DNA of 64,000 nucleotides from Maniola hyperantus. Taxonomy: Eukaryota; Arthropoda; Insecta; Lepidoptera; Nymphalidae. Of the stretch, positions 32,053 through 42,737 are shown one piece after another (the stretch's first letter is position 1; the number at the start of each line of letters is the position of its first letter). The stretch is taken from positions 136,501 through 200,500 of the forward strand of contig NC_048539.1 of the NCBI RefSeq assembly GCF_902806685.2, written 5' to 3'. The position numbers were made by a program, and so were the translations under genes. The notes beneath the pieces were generated by a model. That model was not told the DNA's origin. It did not search any database and saw only the letters and a list, made by a program, of their open reading frames with translations.

Positions 32053-32165
32053 TTGTAGGTAGGTAGGTAGGTAGGTAGGTAGGTAGGTAGGTAGGTAGGT
32101 AGGTAGGTAGGTAGGTAGGTAGGTAGGTAGGTAGGTAGGTAGGTAGGTAGGTAGGTAGGTAGGTA
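32053..32165. repeat. microsatellite (GTAG)n, about 27 units
   Basis: An uninterrupted TAGG/GTAG run. The next about 500 bp (32166-32690) holds no gene; TCGATCGAATCGATAACGAT near 32286 is a cluster of TCGAT words. Confidence 0.97.
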
Positions 32166-32694
32166 CATCTCACTCCGATGCCCCTGGAACATTGCACTTC
32201 ATTGCCTTTATCGTGTAAAAATATTCATCGTCAACAAGATCTCTACGAGATAAGATGTCTCGATTAAGATTGTATCCGACTTGTCGATCGAATCGATAAC
32301 GATCTTGATGTCTCACGCGATCGACTCGACGAGCAACCGAATCGACTGGAAACCACGGAAGGGTAGTTTTAGATGGCGTTGATTCAGTCGGTTAGTCTGT
32401 TGTTAGCCTATAAATACATTTATAAAGTAACTCTCTAAATAAATGCACAAATAAAAAGGCAAGTTTTGCTAATATGGTTGAAGAATTTAGTTTCAAAAGA
32501 TTTATATTTTCACTGAGAGCAAGCCCGCACAGAGAATAAAATTCGTGCGATTGTTTTTCGCAATTCTGTAAATAGGTATGTGAATAAAAAATAAAAATGA
32601 ATAAATTTGGCACTGAGTTACCTTGCATCCCGGGGACAGGGGACGGGGGACGGGGGACGGGCTACTACGGATAGGCTACTTTTTGTCCTGGAAA

Positions 32695-32985
32695 ATCAAA
32701 AGTTACGTGTGCTGAGTTCGACAACCGGCAGGTGCAATTTCAGAATTTATAATTTCTAAATTGTCTCTGGTCTGGTCTCGTGTGAGGCTTCGGTCGTGGT
32801 TAGGTACCACTCTGCCGGCAAAGCCGAGTTCCGTACCGTACCGTTTGGAAATCGATAAGGAGTATGGGTACAATAGCACTGCCATGCCCCTTCTAAGTTG
32901 AGCTCGCTACTATCTTAGTATGCATCATCACTCTCAAGTTAGCTACCACTAGGTGAGATGCCGTCAAGGGCTAACTTGTAATGAA
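32695..32985 (+). repeat. SINE-E copy, diverged
   Basis: GACAACCGGCAGGTGCAATT, GGCTTCGGTCGTGGTTAGGT, CTGCCGGCAAAGCCG and ATGCCGTCAAGGGCTAACTT in the SINE-E order. The 3' AT-rich tail follows. Confidence 0.7.
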
Positions 32986-33539
32986 AAAAAATATTTTCAT
33001 GTAATTCCAAAATAAAAACCATTCTTATATGTCCGAATCCCATTGGGAACGCTGCAGTGCTTTTGATGAAACGGTGAAGGCCGAAAGCTCACTACGCTCA
33101 TGGTAATTTTGAGGGAAATCTGCAAACCAGGAATTGTATAGACGTCTCTAACGATAGACATCAACGCGTGTCCGGCTCCTGAGTCTGACACAGGAAAAGT
33201 GAAATAAACCAATCAGTTGGCTTCGTAAGAGTTTGCAAGTATCTCGAAAACGGTGATAGATTCCATTTATAGTATTACAATACTATAAATAGATCTTTAT
33301 TAGGTTTTTTTAGTTAAGACTGAAGTTTTTCTATAGGGTAAGCCAACGTCCCAAGTGGATTTGATGAAAAAAGGGTAGTTCTGATTTTCTGAAACATGAT
33401 CATCGTGCAATCAGCATCACCGGTCCACTACTGAGCACGGGTCTCCTCACAGAATGAGGCCTATTATTAAACTTAGATACTTACTAATATCTATAACTTT
33501 TAAGAATTTGGCATTGTGTTTTGATGATCATAATCTGTC
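32986..33539. other. no gene recognised; SINE-D fragment inside
   Basis: A minus-strand SINE-D 3' fragment is at 33400-33462 (CACTACTGAGCACGGGTCTC). A small palindrome TATAGTATTACAATACTATA is near 33274. Frames of 60-71 codons are not convincing. Confidence 0.5.
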
Positions 33540-33675
33540 AACCTCATGCTTTGAAAACAGCAACTGCTGAGTTTCTTGCTGGCTCTTCTCAGTAGAATCG
33601 TCATTCCGAGCCGGTGGTAGAGTCACAGACAAAGCATAAGAGACACTAGCTGCCCTACGTGAAATAAAAAATATG
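33540..33675 (+). repeat. LINE 3'-end-like repeat (family L)
   Basis: CAACTGCTGAGTTTCTTGCT, GGCTCTTCTCAGTAGAATCG and AAGAGACACTAGCTGCCCTA, then AATAAAAAATATG. Confidence 0.8.
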
Positions 33676-33683
33676 AATGAGAC

Positions 33684-33837
33684 AACTAGAGTAAAGAAAG
33701 TCTCGGTTGGAAACTTGAATCGACCTCTCTATCAAATATTAGGCTAGAGGTGACGTCAGAGTGAACTAGAGTGAGGGAACTCTCGGTTTGATCCTGAATC
33801 GATGATATGTCACATTGATTAGGCTAGAGGTGACGTG
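33684..33837 (+). repeat. imperfect direct duplication, about 75 bp x 2
   Basis: AACTAGAGT ... TCTCGGTT ... GAATCGA ... TTAGGCTAGAGGTGACGT occurs twice in a row with about 70-75 percent agreement. Confidence 0.7.
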
Positions 33838-34210
33838 AAATCGTGAAACCAAAGACACCTAGTCGTTTCACAGCCTACCTATCGTCAAATGTAGGTAACA
33901 TTTGACGCCTGCCAGTGTAGTGTAGTGTAGTGAAGCACTGTAGTGAGATGTGGCTCACGCACAACAGACGGAAACGTTTAAGTGCGGAAACCAGCCCAGA
34001 GCGAAGAAGAAGAAGAGATGTGGCTCGTCGCGCGTCAGTAATGTGGGGTTGTGACAAAAGCGGAGTCGATAGACTACAGAGGCGAGTAAGTACCTGCGCC
34101 GGCGCCGCTCACGGAATTCCGCACATCGCTCGACTCTTACTCATTACGTAGTTTAGCTGGTGCCTCGTAGGTACAGCTACTGCAAAGTACTATGTGTTCG
34201 ACGCATATGT
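33838..34210. other. no gene recognised
   Basis: An Arg-rich 73-codon frame (33930-34151) shows no motif and no splice context; it is probably chance or repeat-derived. Confidence 0.4.
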
Positions 34211-34211
34211 T

Positions 34212-34439
34212 CAGTACTACGGACCGGGACCTGGTGCACATATTATATTCAGTGCTACGGACCGGGACCTGGTGCACATATTATATTCAGTGCTACGGAC
34301 CGCGACCTGGTGCACATATTATATTCAGTGCTACGGACCGGGACCTGGTGCACATATTATATTCAGTACTACGGACCGGGACCTGGTGCACATATTATAT
34401 TCAGTACTACGGACCGGGACCTGGTGCACATATTATATT
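34212..34439. repeat. minisatellite, 38 bp x 6
   Basis: The unit begins CAGTACTACGGACCGGGACC and ends CACATATTATATT. Copies differ by one or two bases. Since 38 is not a multiple of 3, all three + frames cycle through it. Confidence 0.97.
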
Positions 34440-34796
34440 CTGCAAGCTAAGTACACTGTTTTATCTAAATGAGTGTAATAACTTCACTTCACAGTATACA
34501 TGAATATTAAATTAATAACAGCTTTACTAATATTAATAAATCACAATTTAAATAACTCTGTGACTAGATATTTGATATTTTTGTTTTGTAACTGATTTTG
34601 ATAAGATAATTTTATCGGAATTTACACTTTTATCTATTAAATATCAAAATGGTATCTAATACGATATATTATTATAATAATTATAATATTAACGAGTAGG
34701 TAGGTACTTGTCTGGTCTGCGTGACCTTAAAAATGTGTGTGTGTTTATAATATAACAAATATTATGTAAGTATACTTACCCACCTACGTATAACAT
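34440..34796. other. very AT-rich stretch, no gene
   Basis: Over 75 percent A+T by eye, with several ATATTAAT words. No repeat family identified. Confidence 0.5.
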
Positions 34797-34993
34797 TGTG
34801 ACTGACTGACAGATCTATCAACGCACCGCTCAAACTACTGGACCGATTGGGCTGAAATTTGGCATGCAGATAGCTATATTATAACCCTAGGCATCCGCTA
34901 AGAAAGGATTTTTGAAAATTCAATCCCTAAGGGGCTGAAATAGGTTTGAAATTAGTGTAGTCCACGCGAACGAAGTCGCGAGCATAAGCTAGC
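34797..34993 (+). mobile_element. Helitron-like family C copy
   Basis: GTGACTGACTGACAGATCTA, GGGCTGAAATTTGGCATGCA, CATCCGCTAAGAAAGGATTT and the end GACGAAGTCGCGAGCATAAG plus CTAG. Confidence 0.88.
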
Positions 34994-35039
34994 ACAAAAT
35001 GAATTTGTTTCGGAGCTCTGACGGATTGACACTAATTAG

Positions 35040-35388
35040 GTCTTTTTTTTATTTTTTATTCAGATACAAGTTAGCCCTTGACTGCAATCTCACCTGATGG
35101 TAAGTGATGATGCAGTCTAAGATGATAGCGGGCTAACCTGGAAGCGGTATGGCAGTTTTTATTAAACCCATACCCCTTTGGTTTCTACACGGCATCGTAC
35201 CGGAACGCTAAATCGCTTGGCGGTACGGCTTTGCCGGAAGGGTGGTAACTAGCCACGGCCGAAGCCTCCCACCAGACCAGAACAGAAATTTAGAAATTAT
35301 AAAATTCCAAACCCCTGCCAGGAATCGAACCCAGGACCTCCCACTAATAAGACCACAGCGCTCACCACTGCGCCAGAGAGGTCGTCAG
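35040..35388 (-). repeat. SINE-E, full-length copy
   Basis: On the minus strand: GACCTCTCTGGCGCAGTGG (A-box type), GGTCTTATTAGTGGGAGGTC, GGGTTCGATTCCTGGCAGG (B box), GGCTTCGGCCGTGGCTAGTT, and a 3' AATAAAAAATAAAAAAAA tail. AGGTCT lies on both sides (35038, 35387), a possible target duplication. Confidence 0.9.
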
Positions 35389-35441
35389 GTCTAATGAAAT
35401 CAAAAGTTTATAAAAATGTTTTATTCATTAGAATGCTTATT

Positions 35442-35571
35442 TGTTGGCACAGTTTCATTTGCACACGATATATTATTTGCACTTGCCTGTATTGCGAGCA
35501 GGCAATTGTTGGCACAATTTCATTTGCACACGATATATTATTTGCACTTGCCTGTGTTGCGAGCAGGTCCA
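35442..35571. repeat. direct duplication, 65 bp x 2
   Basis: TGTTGGCACAGTTTCATTTG ... TTGCGAGCAGG is repeated with three changes. Confidence 0.93.
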
Positions 35572-35945
35572 ATAGTTAGGTACCTATAGGTGCATACCTA
35601 GACTACATAGCTAACAATACAGAGGGAGGTATTCGTTAGAGGTTATCGTTCTCGATCATTATTGATTGTTTTCGTATTTAACGATTATTTCTTTATCATA
35701 GGTACATACCTACACTAATATATACTAATGACGGCGCGTAAGTTTCTACTAGAATAATACAAATATAGAACTTTATCTGTTTTTGAATATCATAGAAAGC
35801 TTGCTAAAAATGTTTGGGATGAGACGTCATGGGATGAATACGGAACAACCCCTTGTATGTTTTAAATCTCGATTAATAATAGCAAACTATAGGTAGGTAT
35901 GTTACTATAGATTGGTCACTTCCCTTTGTATTTTACCTTGAAGTT

Positions 35946-36102
35946 TTACACATGCGCATATCTATCTATTCCCCACTTACACATGCGCATATCTATCTAT
36001 TCCCCACTTACACATGCGCATATCTATCTATTCCCCACTTACACATGCGCATATCTATCTATTCCCCACTTACACATGCGCATATCTATCTATTCCCCAC
36101 TT
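35946..36102. repeat. minisatellite, 31 bp x 5
   Basis: Unit TTACACATGCGCATATCTAT plus CTATTCCCCAC, copies identical. The open frames across it are artefacts. Confidence 0.97.
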
Positions 36103-36336
36103 ACAATCGACAATGTTGCAAAGATCTGATAAACGATGTTACAGCCACGAAGGCCAAGCTATAATTCATTCTAAATTGTTTCGCCTTTTTTGGGTTCCGT
36201 AGCCAAAGGGTAAAACGGATTAATGACACGCTGCTGGCTGTCTGCCTGTCTGTCTGTTCGTGTGTCACGGGTCTCTATTACAAACCTGAAATTTTAGTAT
36301 AATAATGTAGAACCGAATATTGAATTAAAAATTAAA

Positions 36337-36781
36337 TTTTTAGGGTCCCGTGCCTAAGTGAAAATCCGTTAAAAAGAAAAAGAAAAACCCTTATAGGATC
36401 ACTTTGTTGTCTGTTTGTATGTCGGTCTGTCAAGAAACCTACAGGATACTTCCCGTTGACCTAGAATCATGAAATTTGGCAGGTAGGTACTTAGATCTTA
36501 TAGCAGGCATTAGGAGAAAAATCTGAAAACCGTGAATTTGTGGTTATATCACACAAAAAAAAATTGTGGTCATGAACTAACAATTAGTATTTTCAATTTT
36601 CGAAGTAACATAACTATATCAAGTGGGGTATAATATCAAAGGTCTTCACCTGAACATTCTAAAACAGATTTTTATTTATTTTTATGCATCATAGTTTTTG
36701 AATTATCGTGCAAATGTCGAATAAATACGACTGTAGTAAGAAACCCATGTTGCACGAGCCTGACTCGCACTTGGCCGGTTT
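36337..36781 (+). repeat. family A repeat, full length
   Basis: TTTTTAGGGTCCCGTGCCTA to CTGACTCGCACTTGGCCGGT. A related GGGTTCCGTAGCCAAAGGG block at 36185-36290 looks like another, shorter family with the same kind of head. Confidence 0.9.
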
Positions 36782-37048
36782 ATTTTGGTATAATATGGTA
36801 TTATTTCAATCAAAATGTGTCTGACGGTTTGTTATCACGCAAATGTGGTTGTTTGATCGTTCAGGTATTTATGTAATTAGTTAGGTAGAAGTTCGCGAAA
36901 CTGCGGAATGTCACGTGAAGTTGTGCACATGATAAGTAAATACTTTGTTTAGTTCACTAGCGACCCGCCCCGGCTTCGCACGGGTGCGATTGTAGATACT
37001 AATGTGGTTATTTTGTTATTATTTCAAAAGAATAAGACATCATTTTCG

Positions 37049-37101
37049 ATGAAAGCTTTCTTTGTTAAACAACGAAGAGAGCTTTCATCGAAAATGATGA
37101 A
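37049..37101. repeat. hairpin, 20-bp perfect arms
   Basis: CATCATTTTCGATGAAAGCT and AGCTTTCATCGAAAATGATG flank about 13 bases. Just upstream, 36957-36990 (ACTAGCGACCCGCCCCGGCT) is a Helitron-like 3' end of another subfamily on the minus strand. Confidence 0.75.
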
Positions 37102-37311
37102 AGATCTCTTTGAAGAACTTCGAACAATATTGTCGAAACTATAATTATTATATACCTACTTACCTAGATAGTAGATACGTACCTATACCTAAGCCTTCCT
37201 CTTGAATCACTCTATCTATTGATAAAAACCGCAAAATCCGTTGCGTAGTTTAAGAGATCTTATCGTACACACGAACAGACGGCGGGAAGGGACTTTATTT
37301 ATCCCCTGGAA

Positions 37312-37422
37312 TGTCGGGCAGTCATTGACCATCATACTGGCTAAGTGTGGTTTAGCAGACTTCATACAATTTTGAGAACATTGTGGAAACTCTCGGGCAT
37401 ACAGGTTTCCCCATCGTCGCGT
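37312..37422 (-). repeat. SINE-D fragment
   Basis: CTGGCTAAGTGTGGTTTAGC, TTTTGAGAACATTGTGGAAA and GCATACAGGTTTCCCC on the minus strand, followed by (CGTCGCGT)n at 37421-37440. Confidence 0.7.
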
Positions 37423-37466
37423 CGTCGCGTCGTCGCGTCGATCTTTTCCTTGACTTTTAATGTGGT

Positions 37467-37612
37467 AGGTACGCGGCAGAAAATAATGTACATCGGGCTT
37501 TAGGATGCCATTTCGCGTTCGTAGAGCGTTGTCTCTATCACTCATACCTATATGACGTTTTGTCTATCTCCTTCTAAAGGTCGATGTACATTATTTTCTG
37601 CCGCGTACTGTA
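37467..37612. mobile_element. palindromic MITE (family H)
   Basis: GTACGCGGCAGAAAATAATG and CATTATTTTCTGCCGCGTAC form the ends; GCGTTGTCTCTATCACTCAT lies in the interior. A 108-codon minus-strand frame that runs through it is not a gene. Confidence 0.88.
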
Positions 37613-37984
37613 TGCACCTAGTTACTTTATCAAGCACAACACACGTAGTTATTGACAGAGGTACTAAAAAGTACCTAATATTGGAACAGGTCTTTATCTA
37701 AAATATGAGCAGTGTGCCAGCAGCTTGCGATACCAATACCAAACAATGATTACGTACCTACCTATTGTTTAAATAAATACGCGTGATAACGTTTATATAG
37801 TTATGTTCTTCATTTAAATGATCAGGAGGTAAGTAAACTGTATAACCAATATAAACAGTGTTGCCGATTTCGATTGTTTGGTAAATAAACAAACTAAGAA
37901 CTTCTTCTTTCCTGCAAAAACTGATGTCGAATGATACTTTATGGAATCATTCATAGAATCTTTTTGCATGGATATTTATCTAAA

Positions 37985-38072
37985 TCACGTCTAACCGATA
38001 GTCCGTTGCGACGTGACTCAACGACAAAGTAACAACCAATAAACCAACAAACAAACACACTTTCGCATTGAA
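37985..38072 (-). mobile_element. Helitron-like family B fragment
   Basis: CCGTTGCGACGTGACTCAAC and AAACAAACACACTTTCGCAT: the 5' part of family B on the minus strand. Confidence 0.7.
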
Positions 38073-38769
38073 TATGGGTAGCTACCGTGTTCTGTTAGCA
38101 GTCATTGTAACCTGGCACGAGTTTATAACGGTTTAAAATAATAAGGTTAATAAAATGAGTTAGGTACCTACTAACTACTTAGTTAGGACGTCGAAAACTT
38201 ACGTTTTACACTTCCAATCGAAAGTGTTTGCGGGAGCTCGAATAAACTATCGACAAATTCGATTAGTTGGTAAACACATGGCGACTTCAAACATTCCTTG
38301 CGTTAATAACCTCACTTATAATGTCAGCCACGACTTCAAACAAGTATTTATCGAAGATCCTCATGATAATATTGATCATTTGATTAGAAATAATCTAATT
38401 ATAAAAGTAGCTCGTTTTATTCACAAAAAGAACACGAAACAACCATTATTTATCGCTTTATAAATAATACATGCTCGAACACGAGGATCTAGTAGCTAGG
38501 TATCTCTTTAGCAAAGTAGGTATTTAGCAGTAGGCTGTTTTACCTATTTCTAATCTAAAGAAACAGAATATAAAGTTGATAAGCTAATTAAATTAAATTC
38601 CACTTGTGCATTTAAAAAATTAATTAATTGTAATTTTATTTCTTACTTATTTATTTTTTCAACGTTCACAATATTATACTCTAACATTCTCTATTATGAC
38701 TAGATATACCTAACAGTAGGTTGTAAATCATTTTAATTTTAAATACGTATCAAAATAAGTATTATCACA
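38073..38769. other. no confirmed gene; unrecognised 79-codon frame
   Basis: A + frame at 38224-38463 lacks an ATG start (it opens with GTG) but has an even amino acid mix (DHLIRNNLIIKVARFIHKKN). I find no family and no flanking splice sites. The rest is AT-rich. Confidence 0.3.
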
Positions 38770-38890
38770 AATTTCCAGAGCGTCGTCGGACGCGATCAAA
38801 GTACTTTATACATACGGGCTCGATCCCAGAAGACGCAGGTTCGAATCCTGCCGGTTCCGCAATTTTTGATATGTATTGAAAATTAAAATT
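38770..38890 (+). repeat. tRNA-derived SINE fragment (family G)
   Basis: GGGCTCGATCCCAGAAGACG, then CAGGTTCGAATCCTGCCGGT and TCCGCAATTTTTGATATGTA: B box plus the flank shared with 16875-16975. Confidence 0.7.
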
Positions 38891-39429
38891 ATTTAGAAAT
38901 TTTCTTGCAGGGTACGTAAAAACACTATAATAAAAAAATGAAAATATTGTAGGGTGTAAGTAGGTACAACAAGGGCATAAAATAAGCTTTTTTATCCGAA
39001 ACGTTTATCCACCCGAGCCGAAGGCGAGGGCAGATTTTTAATTCGAGGATAAAATGGGTTTTATGACCGAGTTATAGGTACACTCTGCTTTTCATTTCAT
39101 ATGCTAGAAAATAAAAGAATATTATTTTTAATTACATGTCTAAAGTGAAATTCGAGCAACTTTGTAATGAGGTTGAATAGTTCGGGAGACTTAGGACCTA
39201 GGTATAGCCGCGAGGTCTTAGTTCTCGGCGAACCAGTAGTTTAATTATCGACATAATCACACAATTCAAGCTGCATCTTCGAAATTATCAGCCTCCGTGA
39301 ATATTGCTCAATCTCAAAACAAATAGGTAGGTACCTATCTACTTAAAAAGATATTTCGTTTAGAGGAATAAGGATTAAAATGCTAATACCTAAGTCAAAA
39401 CAAAACTTGATATTCCCTACTCAATAACA
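38891..39429. other. no gene recognised
   Basis: AT-rich DNA. CACCCGAGCCGAAGGCGAGG near 39012 is GC-rich but short. No frames or repeats of note. Confidence 0.5.
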
Positions 39430-39600
39430 TAGAGATCAGCTGCGCGATTGCGGGAGAATGACAGATCAGTCACGATCGCAATCACCTCTGATTGGTTGAC
39501 GCTCGCTCACTATTGGCGACAATGCATTGTTGCAACAAGAATCGCACAAATTCAGCCAATCACAACTGAGATTGTAATAATGATTGATGCAGGTTTTTGG
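39430..39600. repeat. repeat family I with CCAAT-type motifs
   Basis: GATCAGCTGCGCGATTGCGG, ACGATCGCAATCACCTCTGA, TTGGTTGACGCTCGCTCACT and CAGCCAATCACAACTGAG. Other copies are at 63505-63690 (inverted) and 44040-44125. Confidence 0.85.
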
Positions 39601-40067
39601 CAGTTAGTGAGATGGTATCTCGGCATCGAACCCGCGGCCCTCGTGTTGTGATGTAACCCAAGTGGGGTGCTATCGCCGCCTGATCTTCCGACACGCGAAG
39701 TGGAGAGGCGCCACTGACTTCACTGACTGACTTGGGAAGTCAGGTTAGTATACCTAGTTGCGTGGGTATTCTTCCAGTTTCGTCTTGAATAGTCGTAAAA
39801 TATAAAAGCTCATTTTACCTGACTGCGGCGATGCCCAAAGGAGGGTTATGTGTTTGACATGTATGTATGTCCGTACTTACTCCGTTCCTATGTCCGTTTG
39901 TAGCTACGCAACGGTTCAACCGATTTTATTCGTTTTGACGGTGCTGGTTCTCACTGGATGAGATGGAAAAATTAAAATTGTGAATTTTACGTGCTTTAAT
40001 GTGCAGGCTGAAAACAATTCCCATAGACCAAGAGAAGAAAGTGATATATGAAAGTAATCAGTACAGT
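39601..40067. other. no gene; decayed repeat
   Basis: GGAGGGTTATGTGTTTGACA and CGGTTCAACCGATTTTATTC (39840-39930) resemble the block at 55385-55600 (family M). The minus frames here are not convincing. Confidence 0.5.
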
Positions 40068-40272
40068 TATTATAAATGCGAAAGTGTGTTTGTTTATTGG
40101 TTTGTCCTTCAACATCGCAACGGAGCAACGGATTGACGTGATTTTTTGCATGGGTATAGTTAAAGACCTGCAGAGTGACATAGGCTACTTTTTATCCCGG
40201 GAAATCAAAGAGCTCCCAAGGGATTTTCCAAAACCTAAATCCACGCGTACCAAGTCGCCGGCTTCAGCTAGT
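40068..40272 (+). mobile_element. Helitron-like family B copy
   Basis: TTATTATAAATGCGAAAGTG, GATTGACGTGATTTTTTGCA and the end CCAAGTCGCCGGCTTCAGCT plus AGT. Confidence 0.88.
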
Positions 40273-40379
40273 AGGTAATATGGGGTACCTAATCGTTCAT
40301 CCAAGTAATATGGAGTAAGCCTCCATAAACCTTCAGGTAACAATAGGTGACGTCACCGTCAGTGTCGTACAAAAAGCCG

Positions 40380-40700
40380 TATCACAGTTGAGGAATGCCA
40401 TTAGAGCGCGCGTCGCACGAGCCAAGCTTGCGTCACGTCACAACAGCGCCGCGCAAAAACGTGACGTGCTGTCCCCAACTGAGTTATTGAGCTGTTCCGA
40501 CCCGGGCGGCTAATTGTCCCCCCAACAGAGACGGAGGATGCGACCCCTGGCGGGTGAGAGCGGGACGGATGCCAACCCCAACAGAGCCACAATAAATAAC
40601 CCGGCTCCTAATACGCAGGCGCCACGCCACCCCTGTAGCGCGACCGCCCGCCTTTATACTTGGGGTTGTAAATTATCGGCTATTGAGTGATTGCTGCAGG
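40380..40700. promoter_or_regulatory. GC-rich repeat-poor island
   Basis: GTCGCACGAGCCAAGCTTGC, AACGTGACGTGCTGTCCCCA, GGCGGCTAATTGTCCCCC and GTAAATTATCGGCTATTGAG. Symmetric CACGTCAC / GTGACGTG words lie 25 bp apart. No frame with a domain; a candidate regulatory element. Confidence 0.38.
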
Positions 40701-40829
40701 GTAGTGCTGTGCTGATGTGCTGTCAACATACTGATCGAACTAATCGAAGTTCATTTAAAAGCAAAGTATGGATCTATTCATTAAAATGGACTTCGTAACG
40801 AAAAATAAAAAGTAATGTCATAATTTTAT

Positions 40830-41010
40830 TGAATTACAAACGCACATAGTTCGAAAAACCGCACCGGAAAGCGCAGCGTTGGAAGACACCTCACCAGTGG
40901 TCAGACGACATCAAACGAGTCGCAGCGGGCCGCTGGATGCAGGGGATGCAAGTCCCTACAGGAGTAGTCCAGCGGTGGACGTTTATTGGTTGACAATGAT
41001 GATGATCATT
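40830..41010 (+). repeat. LINE fragment (family N), 3' end
   Basis: ACGCACATAGTTCGAAAAAC, GGAAAGCGCAGCGTTGGAAG, CATCAAACGAGTCGCAGCGG and the ATGATGATGATC tail correspond to the 3' coding end of the LINE at 20401. Internal deletions break the frame. Confidence 0.85.
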
Positions 41011-41040
41011 GAATTACAAACGAATAAAAGTACAACTATG

Positions 41041-41430
41041 TTTAGGGTTCCGTACCTCAAAAGGAAAAAAGGAACACACACACACAGACACAGAAAACGA
41101 AGTATAAGGATCCTATATAAGTTATAGGATCACTTCGTTGTCTGTCTGTCTGTCTGTCCATCTGTCCGTCTGTCCGTCCATCGTGTCTGTCAAGAAAACC
41201 TAAGTGTATACTTTCATACGATACCCCACTTGGTATAGTTATTTTACTTTGAAAACTGAAAATACTTTATTTGTTCATGAACACATTTAAATATTTTTTC
41301 TTGTGACGTAACCACAAATTCACGGTTTTTTAATTTATTCCTTTATTTATGCTATAAGACCTATCTATTGACAGAACAAACACCATAGACAGACGGACAG
41401 ATGGACAGACAGACTGACAACAAATTGTAC
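41041..41430. repeat. family A chimera: plus-strand head joined to minus-strand body
   Basis: 41041-41205 has the plus head (TTTAGGGTTCCGTACCTCAA, GTCTGTCTGTC run). From about 41210 the order reverses (CGATACCCCACTTGGTATAG, GTAACCACAAATTCACGG, GACAGACAGAC). The two 5' ends thus face outward. A small ACGAAGT...ACTTCGT palindrome lies at 41098-41140. Confidence 0.75.
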
Positions 41431-41482
41431 GCAGACGCGTCATCGCCTAAAATACCTACGGCTTAAATGCGGCCGACACCAA

Positions 41483-41629
41483 CAGTGGCGTGCACAGGGT
41501 TTGGTGCCAGGGTAGGCATTAGTTAGGTGAAAACCTGTTTTACTGGTTGGTCATAATGAAAAATATGCATTGAGCCATTACAACTGGGGTAAGCACTGCA
41601 TTTATGCCTTTATGACCTGCACGCCACTG
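41483..41629. mobile_element. hAT-like MITE, 147 bp, with 8-bp target duplication
   Basis: GACACCAA occurs at 41475-41482 and 41630-41637. Ends are CAGTGGCGTGCACAGG and CTGCACGCCACTG. It is homologous, in opposite orientation, to the insert at 18925-19064. Confidence 0.95.
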
Positions 41630-41637
41630 GACACCAA

Positions 41638-42008
41638 CATCGCGTACATTAAAAAAGGTTGTGTAAAATTCGCGAACCTCGTTATTTTACAATTTTTATC
41701 TCGACTGAAAAGTATCAAGGAGTATCGTAAGATAGACTATTTATGTAGTGACGTCACGAAATGTTAATTTTATAGTGTCGAGACTGATAAGTCGCGCTAT
41801 ACGGTTCTGTGTGGAGCCTAAGTGCGAAATGTCTGCGGGCCTTCGCTTTTTGTGTGCTTTACGACTCGAGAGGGTCCGTGAAAAAACTTGGAGACGGATT
41901 AAAAACTGGCCAAGTGCGAGTCAGACTCCTGCACAAGGGGTCCGTAGGTATTATTACTATACGATATCAATTTTGCTAGTAAATAACAGGATAGAAGTCC
42001 TAGTAATT
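41638..42008. other. no gene; family A 3' scrap
   Basis: CTGGCCAAGTGCGAGTCAGA at 41906-41947 is a minus-strand family A end. The other frames (65-89 codons) have no motif. Confidence 0.5.
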
Positions 42009-42296
42009 TCATCATGATCATCCCATCGCCGGCCTACTGTTGCACAGCTCTCCAGTCAGAATAAGAGGATTCGGCCATAGTCTACCATGCTGGTCAAGTG
42101 CAGATGAGTAGACGTCAAACACCTTTGAGAACATTAGGTATGTAGAACTCGCAGACCTTCAGGTTTCATTACGAGGTTTTCCTTCACTGTTAAAGTGATA
42201 GTGATATTCAATTACTTAAACGCACATAACTCCGAAAAGTTAGGGGTTCCCGGGATCGAACCCTGGACTCCCGGACAGGAAGGCCTGTCGGGCAGT
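42009..42296 (-). repeat. SINE-D copy, near full length
   Basis: CATCATGATCATCCCATCGC at the 3' side, AACACCTTTGAGAACATTAG, CGCACATAACTCCGAAAAGT and CCCGGGATCGAACCCTGGAC (B box on the minus strand). Confidence 0.88.
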
Positions 42297-42737
42297 CACA
42301 AAATCGTCAGTTATTAGTAACTGACGATTCGTGAAAACTTTAACTGGCTATCTTTAATGGCTGAAACTATTGCCCCTGTGACAGATAGATGGACGGAGGC
42401 GAACAGACAGCGCACGCTTATTAATAGGGTTCTGTTTGGCACCCTGTGGGTACGGAACCCTAAAGGCGAAAGTATCGGTGGCGGCGGGGCGGGTGCGGGG
42501 CGGGGCGGGGCGGGGGCGGCGCTGCACCACGACACGCGACACTAATATGTGACACCGGCGTTACGCAGCAGTTTTATTGTTTGTGTTTATGTTTTTACTT
42601 ACCTACCTATAGATAGATATTATACGTTTTTGGGTGAGGGAGGATTTGGTGCGATATGGTGCAGACAGCATAAATAATTACATATTAGTTGATCCGCCTG
42701 CCCCGGTTTGGGTTGGGCGGAATTTCTGAAAAACCTT

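Noticed and set aside
34160..34503. Three overlapping frames with repeated YGPGPGAHIIF
   Set aside because: They cross a 38-bp array, so every frame cycles through the same peptides.
38224..38463. Small hypothetical protein gene
   Set aside because: No ATG start and no recognisable family; one moderately long frame is expected by chance in 64 kb.
38800..38862. tRNA gene with B box GGTTCGAATCC
   Set aside because: The A-box half and stems are not formed, and a second copy with the same flank occurs at 16875-16975, so it is a SINE remnant.
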